Below are positions 47,355 through 57,282 of a stretch of 64,000 bases of DNA, one piece after another. The notes beneath the pieces were generated by a model. The model did no database searches. It was not told where the DNA came from and was given only the letters and a program-made list of their open reading frames with translations. Both the position numbers and the translations under genes were made by a program. Source of the DNA: Chytridium lagenaria (taxonomy: Eukaryota; Chytridiomycota; Chytridiomycetes; Chytridiales; Chytridiaceae); contig JAHLKC010000013.1 of NCBI GenBank assembly GCA_025449115.1, forward strand, positions 222,001 through 286,000, read 5' to 3'. How positions within the stretch are numbered: the stretch's first letter is position 1; each line of letters opens with the position of its first letter.

Positions 47355-47755
47355 TGTAGGGGTTACGGGGCTCAATTGTAATTAGATATAATATAGTAAT
47401 AAAGAGAATTAAACTATAAAGAATGGTGATGGAGTCTCCGGCGGTGACAGGGAGGTAATTACGATGAAACTTCCATATATTGATTCTAACTTCTTTTCGC
47501 AATACATGTAGAAAGTGGGGATTTACATCAGAACTCATGACCCGTAAATCCCTCCAAAATACGTATCATAAACTAAACATAAATAATAAAGTTTAGGGAT
47601 TAACGCATCCTCAAATGGAATGAGGAGCTCAATAAAACTGATCAAATCGAAACTTAAAATAACGCGTAAATGAATAAAGTTCGGGGACAAATAACTTAGA
47701 TAAAATAACGAATGTGGGTGAGTAAAACAAAACAGAAAGATGAATAAACCCAACA
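47355..47755 (-). repeat. Solo LTR of family A in the pogo 5' region
   Basis: TGTAGGGG to CCCAACA, with perfect TSD AATCT at 47350-47354 and 47756-47760. It differs at many sites from the LTRs of A1-A3, so it is an older insertion. Confidence 0.9.
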
Positions 47756-47893
47756 AATCTAGCCTTAGAAGGTGGGATGACAACTTGTACCTTTCTTTTT
47801 TTTTGTTTAATTAGAATAAAACCAAGTTCATTGGGGCAAGCAACACGATAATTAATTATCAGCAGATGGTGTTGCTTGTTCCATAGAAAACGG

Positions 47894-49235
47894 TAGTCCT
47901 GAATAAAGCCCACTGCACATGCGGGCAGCCCCTGGTGGGCTGTGCTATTGTCTTTCCTTTTTATTCACTATTGTGTGTTGAGATGTACTAGTGGGTGCTC
48001 TGGTTAGCACGCCGCTGGGGGAGACTATACGAGAGAGGTTTTTATAGAAGGAAGGGCGGTCAATGTGGTATGCCAACTTATGAAATGCTACACATTGGTT
48101 GAGATGCCTGTTGCTATTATTTGATTCCCATTTATGTATTGCATTCTATTTGTAGAAAGTTGAATAGATTTACGAGCACCCCTATAGTCCTGGATTGATC
48201 CCACACATTCATCCAGGCATGGCCGCCCTTGGGCCATGCTTTCTTCATTCTTCTGTTATTCAGTATTGTGTTATTTCAATGTACCTGCGGGCGCTCAGGG
48301 ATTACGTTGCTGGGGGAGACTACACCTTGAACCAAGACACTGGAGTCTAAGAAGGCCTGAGCCCTGGATGGACGCTTCTGTGGCATGATTCCTTCAAAGT
48401 TTTGGGTTGTATAACCATCTCTGTTCATTTCTCAATTGTGATGACTGGCTATCTAGTTGCCTGTGAGTGGGAGCGCGGCATGAGCAGGGCCTTAGGTGGA
48501 AGAGATCAGATGAGAACATGGTAAAACAGCTTATTGCGGTGATTACAAGGCTTTGTACACTACTAGGAGTGGGATGGACTCCCTCCTGTGAAGTTATTAT
48601 ATAACCTCACCAAGAGTCATAAACAGGTCATATTTATTAATAGTCGTGTGGTTTGTTATGTTTCCTATATCCCCTGATCTGTTGTTTTCCTCCCGCGGTT
48701 TTAATAGTTTTTCTGCATATGAATTAGTGAAAGAGGTATATTATGAGCGGCAGTGTGAAGTTCTCTCTATGGCCCCCTCTGCTAAGCATCGGCATACAGA
48801 GATAGAGAACCACATAACAGGTGACGAGACTAGAGTCTAGGAAGTACTCCTAGATCAAGAGTGAAGCACTACTCTGCCTTTAGTGACAGCGGGGATCTGA
48901 GTTGCTGTGGTTTTAGTTCTACATGTTAATAATTAAGGGAAAAAAGGAAGGGAAATGCCTTGTGACTAGATCTAAAGTGACTAGGGGAAAGGAGTCTACG
49001 AGAAGGGATACCATCTGCCTAAGGAGTGTACCAGGCCTCATATTTGCCGCAATAGCCGTTTTAACAATATTCTATCTCCATCTCATCTACCCAGGGCCCT
49101 GCTCATGACGCTCTCCCACTCACAGGCAACTAGATAGCCAGTCATCGCAATTGAGAATATAACAGAGGTGGTTATACTACCCAAACCTTTGAAGGAATCA
49201 AGCCACCAAGGCGTCTATCTTCTGCTACAACCCTT
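47894..49235. repeat. Dispersed repeat R, copies 2 (right half) and 3
   Basis: 47894-48030 continues the R copy broken at 8222. 48030-48625 is another R segment in the inverted sense (GTTTTTATAGAAGGAAGG near 48035; AATAGATTTACGAGCACC near 48163). 48757-49235 is in the direct sense (GTGAAGTTCTCTCTATGG near 48757). The two arms form a large imperfect palindrome. Position 48182-48183 keeps the TA where the other copy received the pogo element. Short open frames here are not conserved. Confidence 0.68.
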
Positions 49236-49415
49236 CTGGGAACTTCGCTACATTATGGAGCGCGTGCATGAACAAAACCAGTTTGTGAAAAACTTGATTG
49301 TTGATGCGTCTTCAGAACAACCATCATTGTTATCATAAGAGGCAGCAGTCCTTTTTTAAACTTTTTATTCTGCTCCACGCTGACTTATGCTTCTAAGTAT
49401 CTTTTGGAGGGAATT
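49236..49415. other. Spacer with a short protein-like stretch
   Basis: Plus-strand codons about 49231-49338 read through YIMERVHEQNQFVKNLIVDA before a stop. It looks protein-like but has no start and no recognised family; it may be a gene remnant. Confidence 0.3.
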
Positions 49416-50640
49416 TCAAGCCTTGTTAGTATATCCAACACAGTAAATAATTTCTAGAACTTTGGAGCTTTCATCTGTTGAAAACAAAGTCATTTTCCGG
49501 AGAAATGGATGATCAGTATTGCCTCCCTGAATGAAATCTAAAAGATCTTTCAGGGTAAACCTGTAAAAGCCTTTTATTATTTCCCTCACAATGCAGATTT
49601 GATTCTGGATAGAGTAGGGCTCTGTAGGCACAACACAATCAGGTTCTTGAGGTATTCATCTTGACTACTCCCACTGACTTCACTTGCAAGGTCAACAACC
49701 CGTTGAAAATGAACTATTTGAAAGCCTCCCATTTGAGCTAGTGTGGTCCCGAGGCATATCCAATCCAGGTGCTCCGAAGCCTTGTTTTTGTCAGCATCCA
49801 GACAATACTCCCGTGTAACTTCAATGATGTCCGATCCCATGGGTACTGTTGCTCCGTAATCAACCAACGTAGCATGGCCATGCTCAGTATTCTGAAGCAT
49901 GATGTTAGAAGGCTTTAAATCTGCAAAGCAAAATCCTTTTGTATGCAAATGACAAAGCCCATCAAAACAGTTTCGAGCAATGACTCTAATTGCGGGAAGT
50001 GGAATGGCAGAGTAACTATTGAGCATGTCCGAAACACTTCGAGGAAAAAATGGCATTGATAACATGACGTTCTCCAATGGAAAAGGTGTGGATGAACTTG
50101 ACAAGGTTCTGATGTTCCAGTGCCTTACTGGTTTCAACTTCACGTGTATAGTCTTCCTCGTGTCGCTCATACACTTTGGCAACAAGAACCCGACCAGTCT
50201 CCGAGAATGCGTAGTAGAGTGATGACTTGGCTTGTCCTTGCCCGACGTGTAGAGAGCCATCCACGAAATAGGACTCACGCAGCCCAATTTCTCGTCTGGT
50301 TGAGGACTTGATTTTTGACTTTGCATTAGTCATTACTGCTAGGGCCACATCCTTTGTCAAAACAGGCGACTGTAGAAGGAGCAGCGAAGTCCGGTCGTTG
50401 TGGAAAATGTAGTTTAAATCTTTCTCAGAATATTGAACGCCAAGCTGAGTTAGTCTCTGGGGAATGGAGGCAAATTTAACACTGGCAACGCTGGTAGCTT
50501 GAATAGCGACAACGAGAGCTTGCTCCTTCAACTTCCCAAGGTTAGCGACCGGGAGTCTACTTCCAGCGGCATTTCCATTCCTTCATCAGCATCTCTCTTG
50601 TCGAAAGCGACTTTGTTCTTGTAGACGAGGAGTTGCATAG
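49416..50640 (-). pseudogene. Crinkler-type (CRN) protein with kinase domain, broken
   Basis: The coding sense is minus. The upstream end (50640-50535) carries the second half of a CRN-type N-terminal domain, with LLVYKNKVAFDKR. A frame change near 50530 leads to KEQALVVAI, the usual end of that header. A protein kinase domain follows: glycine-rich-loop-like VGQGQAKSSLYYAF, VAIK lysine in RVLVAKVY, alpha-C Glu in REVETSKALEH, catalytic loop HTKGFCFADLKPSNIML (HRD replaced by FAD but Asp and Asn kept) and LVDYG in place of DFG. Two further frame changes (about 50050-50080 and 49590-49630) separate the pieces. CRN proteins with kinase C-termini are known in oomycetes and chytrids. The first half of the header is absent on this strand. 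Confidence 0.65.
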
Positions 50641-51066
50641 AGTCGATACCAGCGAGAGTGGCTCTTGCTATTGGACTGCGCTGATGGTCAGCCCTACAAA
50701 GCAACTACTGCTGACAAGGTCACTGTTTTGTCGTCTGCTGATGTCTCCGACTTTCGTGAAGCAGTCAAGGCCAAGAATCCAAATACGGAGAGTTGTTTGT
50801 TCAATCGACATTTATATTTTTTTGAAATGATGAAGGCTCCATCAAAAAGGTACGTGGTAGATTTAGCTCTTACAGCGCCGCGTCTGAAGCAAACTGACCG
50901 GAAATGCTATACGTTTGAAAAAGTGTTTTTATTTTACCCGTCTACGGCAGTACATTTCAGAGACGTTCTGACCACAAATCATCCATTTGATATATTCAAT
51001 AGACGATCAATGCTATCAGCCAATTTCTATCACATTCTACACGTGAGCTGTGTAAAGATGGCGTGA
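50641..51066 (+). pseudogene. CRN N-terminal fragment in opposite orientation
   Basis: The plus-strand frame 50641-51066 begins without an ATG and has DCADGQPYKATTADKVTVL then DFREAVKAKNPN, the first half of a CRN-type header. This is the half missing from the minus-strand gene that starts at 50640. After about 50790 the frame continues about 90 codons with no recognised similarity. Either a roughly 130-bp inversion split one gene, or two truncated CRN copies abut head to head. Confidence 0.55.
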
Positions 51067-51117
51067 TTTAAACATAAAAGAGATATGAAAAAAAGAGACC
51101 TCCAACTGAAAATGTAG

Positions 51118-54100
51118 TTACTCGTCATCAAACGCACTTTTTGGACGATTGTCTGAAAACAAACTAGACACAACTTGCTCGACAATCCATGCGCCAGCAA
51201 AGTCGAAAGCCATAGTCGCCATTAGTTTGTATCGGAACTAAATTTGTAAGAACATTGATATACCGTAAAAAACTTACATCTCCTGGAAATGGCACGAGTT
51301 GAAGCCAATCATTGAGACCTTCAGACATCTCTGATGCCGCTGCGACAGCGATAAACCCGACAGCCACTATGCTGTTGTATAGAGCCTTGTTTTTTACGAG
51401 ACTCTCACGGAAAGGCTCACCCTGAGAAAATGAATACGAACGCCCTTTTTTAAAAGAAAATAAACCCACCTGGTAGTTGATGGCGAAGGTCGAAATTTGC
51501 ATGATTAATGAAACGAGATAAACGGCACTATTCAACAGATTTGGCTTGAATTCGGCGTCAAGGTTGATTTCTTCGTCGCTAATGGGATAAGATATATGGA
51601 AGTAAAGCATTAAAAACATACAGCTCCTCAGAGTATTGAATCGCTTGTGCACGAATGTAGATTAAAGATGCGACGTGAATGCCAACTTGACCCAAAATAG
51701 ATAAGATCAAATAATAATTGAAAACATTGCTTGAGGACGCTTGGCCGAAAGGGTCTCCAATGCCTAAAGAAAAATATCATCAGATCGTTTTCTTTAAAAT
51801 TTTGTCGAACCGTCGATTTTGCAATTCCGAAAAAGCACATCGTAATCATCAAGCCACCTATTGTCGCTTGCCTACGTTCAAGTTAATGTAAAAAAGGACT
51901 TAAGTAGCTGTACCAATCTCCTTGTTTGATTCCAGCAAGATACATAACACTCATAGAATATGCCGAAATAAGGCAGTTCAACGCAAGAATCTTATACATC
52001 TTAAAGAATTTGTTAGCGGGGAAAACGCAGTTAAAACGGCCCACCTGAACCATAGCCACAAGAGTGGAGCGACCTTGACGTACAATATCGCACACTAAAT
52101 GTCAGCAAACATTAAATTCTAAATAATACCTGACATGACCGATGACAGCTTCGATGTGAAAGGTGCAGCAACAGACGCGTCACCAAATTTAATGGTAGGT
52201 ACGTCGACCTCCATATCACTCAGCATGGAAGACATAGCCTAGTCATAAGAATTAATGAATGGTAATCCAGAGGAGGAAATACATTCATCTGGGCGTTAAG
52301 TTGCTCCTGCTTTTTAACCGCATCGCTTTTAAGTCCTTTGGTAGACTTTAAAATTGTCAGGTGCAAGTGTGGGAGAAGGGAGAAAAATAAAATTAAAAAA
52401 GTCTAACATTGGTTTCTACGACGGCTCCAGGATTAGCAGGCTCCGGAGGAGGGATAGGAGGCAACCCAAACCTTTCACGAATCTGAGCTTGCTGCTCCAA
52501 CATTGCTTTCTGTCTTCGAGCTAGACCGATAGCATTTATCTTCTCAATGTCCTCTTTCTTTCCGTCCAACAATGCGATTCCAACATGAGCTTGCTTCAAA
52601 GCGCCAACATCGTTTGTGCCGTCTCCGCACATCAAAGTACAGAATCCAGCAAGTTTAAGTGATGTCAATATATCCTCCTGCAACTACGTAAGTATGAAAA
52701 GCCACATCATCAGTCGTCCAACCTTTTGTCCTGGAGAAACTCGAGCGTAAACTTTCAACTTTGGCAAAAGGGCCGCAAAACAAGGGGTGCTGTATATCTT
52801 CGCCAATCCTTTGCCCGTAATGCAGAGATCGTACCCTTTAAGCTTAGCGTCAAACTTTGGATTGTTGATGTCAGTCTCGATGGTTTTGCTTTCATCAATC
52901 GAGCGCCAATTAAATCCTGAAACCATGTCAGCTTCGTCAATAGATTTTGAACAAACCTGCTTCACCACGATCATCCGCGATAAGAGCCTGCCGAGACATA
53001 ATTGATACCTCTTTTGCAACATGGCAGGCGGTCAAAGCATTGTCACCTGTGATCATGACACACTAGAGCGGGTGAGATTCTTAATGAATAAATGTAATAC
53101 CCGGTGGGATGAATTGTTCAGCATTTGAATAGCCTCCGCGGAGTCAGGCTTCAAAGGACACAAAAACACAAGGAAACCGGCAAAAATAAGCTGCGATTCA
53201 ATCTCATCCCTGGTGAAGTCCATAACCTTAAACATGTAAGCAGGAAAACAAGAATATCGAAACCATACATCACTTGCTTTCTTTCCTTCCATGACTCGGT
53301 ACCCGAGAGCGAGTACACGGCTTCCCCTTCGGGCCCAGTACTTATAAATATCATCGTAGTCAGACGGGAGGGTCTTGTACATAGATCGCAACGTCTCCGG
53401 GGCACCTTTGACGGAAATAAACAGCTTGGAAGACCCGTGCGACGTCAGAGTCGATATCGTGGACATCCTCTTAAGAGCAGATGAAAATTGAAACCTTCTC
53501 AATATCTTGAGTGACGCTTTATCACCAGCCTTACGCGGCAATACTACATTATCCTTAGACAGCGACCATTCTGTGAACTCCAAAGTGTTCTTCTCCATAG
53601 GATCACCAATGACACCATCTTCGAGGAGAACTAAAGCATGAGCGGCAGCCAAAACGTATGAGGTCTCGACTGGTAAATCCGTTTGCTTCTTGACACCTTT
53701 CCGGTCAGTGCCAATTCCCGACACCCCTTCAACAAGCAAGTTCTCACTGGTAAGAGTTCCAGTTTTGTCGAAGCAAGCAATATCAACCTTGCCGGCAAGG
53801 GAATGCGGAAAGGCTCTGTGCAGAAAACGTAACATCTTGCGAGAGCAATTAGAGAGTTGTTCACTGCCAATGATAACTCCATGGGAAGCTCGGGAGGGAC
53901 GACCGAAGTGATAATCAAAATGCAGTCCAGCAAAACCTTCGAACGCTTTCTCTCCTCATTCTTAGTTCCCTCCACCCAAACATAAGCGGCCGCTGCAATG
54001 GCGAAGACCAACAAGAACAAGATGAAAAGCAGCGATTCGAGGTTATTAGCTGTAATGCGTTCCGTACTGAAAATAATAGTTCGAACAAGCTTTCCTTGCT

Positions 54101-55457
54101 GAGTCGAAAAACCAGTGCGCAAAACGTAGGCAATGCAGCCACCGTCGGGAGCGGCTAAGGCAGAGAGCGTGTCAGGAGCCGTCACCTGAAGGATCTTTGT
54201 TCCTCCGAATAAAGTGGTTTTTGTCCGAATCAATGTCAAAAATGTCACTGTGATCTTTAACGCCAATTGATTCCTTTAATTGCGGTGTGGATTCTCCAGA
54301 TAGCATAGCTTCGTTTGCGATGCAAGAACCATCTATAACAAGCATGTCGGCGGGAACGGGGCATCATCCTTTGACCGCAAAATAGAGCATATATCTCCTG
54401 GAAGAAGCTCGTCTGTTTGAATTTCGGACCAAGCCCCCAGACGGTACACAAAATAGGGTAAGGCTTAATCGACATCGACCTAAATTCTTGTAAACTCTTC
54501 AAACGCTAAAACTCCGTTAAATGGTGGATGTAGAAGGAGATACTTGCCTGAAATACAACAGTAGACTCAAACACAAAGAGCATAAAGAGCGTAAACAGCG
54601 AATAGTACCACATTTCGTCGAGAAACCATAACGCAACACAAAAAAAGTGGAAGACAAAGAAGGGAGCGACGGCATGCTCTTGAAAAAGCTCCATAAACGT
54701 GGGCAAAGGGATATCAAACCTAAAGTCGTCAAAGAAGAGCAATTCAAGATCTTACTTGTTCGCTCCGTAAGTGTCAAGCGCCTCCTTGACCTGGTGACCA
54801 GTGGCCAAACCGCGTGAGCCATTAAAATATGACACGGGCTTGCCGTCTGAGAAAGGAAACCTCAATTTTACAAATTGCTTTTTCTCTTCATCAAAGCGAT
54901 ACTTCTTTTTCTGAAAAAAGAAATAAAGAAGAGGCTGTTTTCGTAAAAGAAATTCCCAACGTCAGAACAAATAATCATAAGGAAAGAAGGAAAGCAAAAA
55001 CAGTAACAGACGTCTCGTTCATACCTTTCCAGATTCAGTCAGGAATTCACTCCGTTCTAGTCTGCACAGCGCACCTGCTCCGTGATGTGCCACGGGAATG
55101 ATACGGATTAGAGCCGCTTTGTAGGCATCAACCTCCTTAAAGCAAAAATCAGTCGCGGTCGCTAATCAATTCCCACCGTCTTGCAAGTCAACATAGCCTT
55201 AACCGAAACGCTCCATTGGCATGCGAGATAGACCAGAGCATTGAATGCGATTGCCAGAATGGTCGTGAGCATCGTAAACTCATAGGATCCGAGAATCGAT
55301 CGTACTCAAAAAAAATAACGTAAAGGAGAGCGGAGTACACGAAGACGAATGGCCATGCGTATCCATGACGCTTCCATGGCAATGCAGAATGTAGGGAGGC
55401 TATGGCGATCGACTTCGCAGCCACCAACGTCTGTGGTTTCTTCTTCTCCTTGGACAT
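51118..55457 (-). CDS. SPF1: P5A-type ATPase of the endoplasmic reticulum
   Basis: Homologue of yeast Spf1/ATP13A1, an ER P-type ATPase that removes mislocalised transmembrane helices. Start chosen at the ATG at 55457 (MSKEKKKPQ). Seen in order: N-terminal membrane helices; [20 protein letters not shown] (about 54680-54725); [30 protein letters not shown] with the PPELP motif of P5A pumps (53860-53905); phosphorylation site DKTGTLT (53749-53769); [11 protein letters not shown] (52594-52630); and C-terminal helices ending [11 protein letters not shown], stop 51118. Several introns of about 35-60 bp interrupt it. Two apparent one-base frame breaks (about 55290 in the N-terminus, 53787-53790 just before DKTGT) interrupt otherwise perfect family sequence. 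It is divergent from nibrin. Confidence 0.92.
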
Positions 55458-55571
55458 TTTGTTTTTTCTCCGTCTGAGAATACACAAAAAACTTTCGAAA
55501 AATGTTGAGACGATGTGGTTTCTGAAAAGGCATCCTGATAGTACTGTTGATGGTGAATTCGGAGAATTGGG
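55458..55571. promoter_or_regulatory. Shared intergenic region of P5A ATPase and nibrin
   Basis: Only about 115 bp separate the two divergent coding starts, so they probably use a bidirectional promoter. No TATA-like box is obvious. Confidence 0.5.
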
Positions 55572-57241
55572 TTGAATGGAGCATACCTCGCTGAGCATTC
55601 AATAGGTGATATTTGGCTAAAGCCGAACAAAGTCTATTCTGTGGGCAGGAAAGACTGCGACATACTGCTAGAGTCGGATAAATCTGTCAGTCGGAAGCAT
55701 GCAGCCTTTGACATTGGCCCGCTTCCGTCCGGAGCAGTGGTGTTTCGTTTTGTGCTCATGCCACTTGCTTACACATAAAAGGAAGCCACACATAGATCCA
55801 GTGTTTTACTAAAAGATGCTGGTGCTCGTCTTGGGACAAGAGTCAACGGTCAATCAGTATCTGGATCATGCGCGTTGAAGAATGGCGATTTAGTAGAATT
55901 TGGAGTAGGAGGGCTAAGCGTCTTCAAGAAAGTTTCTTCCCTCGCATTTTTATTGACATCTCAAATAGACTAGTGTGGTTTCCTATATGTATTTGCATCT
56001 CCTCAGTTTCTTCGTCGGCAAAAAATCCATTATTAGTATTGCAACCGACAATGGTATTAGTGGCTTTGAAAGACTTTTAAATTAACAGTTAAGATATGCG
56101 GGTTGTTCCTGAGGTGACTTCCAATTGCACACACCTCGTTACCTCAACAATAAAAGTTACGATGAAAGTTGTAAACGCACTTTCACGTCGGATTCATATT
56201 GGTTTGCACTTAATATCAGATCCCAGCTAAATACTTCTGTAGTGTCAGAGCATTGGATATCGTGCTTTAAAAGATCTTGATTCAAAAAGATTCAAAATTC
56301 CAGATGAGAGCCTGTAAGATGTTATAAGTTGTATATGTACTAATATGATAAGCTTTCTTCCCGAGAGCAAAGACAGTGATAAGCTGCCAAAAACATTCTT
56401 TGTGCCCGATGATCGACGCCGTACATTATTTTCAGAGTATACGTTCTACTTTTTGTCAGCGAACGATGTAAGTATCGGCGTTAGAGTTTTTGAATTTAAA
56501 GCATAGATGATCATGATGGATGACGGCATTCGAAATTGCGGTGGAGAATGTCACATGTTAGATGCCAATTCCATCTTGAAAGTAATGCGAGAGCGTCAAA
56601 CCTCAGCGAAAGGCGATATTCATTGCATCTTCACTTGAACTATCTGTTCCTGAAGAGATAACCCATGCATTTGACGTTGAACTACACGCTCTAGATAATG
56701 TTCTGTACTCATTGATTCAATGTGATACTTCAAAATACTTGACGCCTTTAGTCAGGAAGCAAGGACAAAGGGAGGAAATAATGCAGATGGGGGAAGAAGC
56801 GATATCGTCGAAAGAAGGTATCATGCCAGCAAAGGATCTGGAACAACAAATCTATGAAGGTAATCATTTTTCTCAACATTAATCAATCTTTTATATAGTT
56901 CGTGCTCGTCCACGTCACGTAAGAGAAAGAGAAAGGCCTTCAGAAGCCGAGTTTTTCCAGTCCGGCGATGACATTGTTAGTGAAAAACCGCACAGTATAC
57001 GGTCACGGAAGAGGCGCTTTACTTCTTTTAGTATTTTATTAATTTTTATAGATTCAATAACGTTGGACATGGCGATGTGTCCTGCGACTCGACTCTGCAA
57101 AATGTTAAGCGTTTTAGAAAGAATCAAATATTGTATTCTACCAAGCTTATATCCTTCAAAGATCTGGCAGGTGTGTCTTTTTATTTCCATTTTTGTACTG
57201 CAGTTATAATATTGAGGTACCATATATATTTTCCATATTAA
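55572..57241 (+). CDS. NBN: Nibrin (NBS1), MRN complex subunit
   Basis: Double-strand-break sensor partner of MRE11-RAD50. Visible order: FHA domain with YSVGRKDCDILL and KSVSRKHAAFDIG (55630-55725), continued after a short intron by LLKDAGARLGTRVNG and LKNGDLVEFGVG (55790-55920); first BRCT with NCTHLVTS (56125-56155) and SEHWISC (56245-56265); second BRCT region with FSEYTFYFLS and GIRNCGGECHML (56430-56560); a charged linker; and near the end NVKRFRKNQ (57102-57126), the MRE11-binding FxF/KKFRK-like motif. Stop at 57239-57241. No in-frame ATG precedes the FHA domain before a stop; the frame opens with TTG at 55572, so the start codon may lie in a small upstream exon or behind a sequence error. 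Confidence 0.87.
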
Positions 57242-57282
57242 AATATTAATTAGTTTATACATCTCGAGTATAACTATTCAAA

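Larger units (their letters stand above)
8223..47893 (-). mobile_element. Pogo-like DNA transposon carrying all later insertions
   Basis: Terminal inverted repeats: left starts CCGTATTTTCTATGGAACAA at 8223. The right end, read on the minus strand from 47893, starts CCGTTTTCTATGGAACAAGC, differing by a 2-bp gap. TA dinucleotides flank both ends (8221-8222, 47894-47895), the target used by Tc1/mariner/pogo elements. A related R copy at 48175-48190 shows the unoccupied sequence CCTATAGTCCTG, matching the left and right flanks joined at one TA. Without the nested insertions the element would be about 2.4 kb. It encodes a DDE_1-type transposase (minus) and a second short frame (plus). Confidence 0.85.

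Noticed and set aside
9378..47893. The whole block as one giant mobile element such as a Starship
   Set aside because: No tyrosine recombinase of the DUF3435 type was seen, and each part has its own ends and TSDs.
53915..54142. Alternative frames within the P5A gene as separate small proteins
   Set aside because: They overlap conserved P5A motifs in the main frame.
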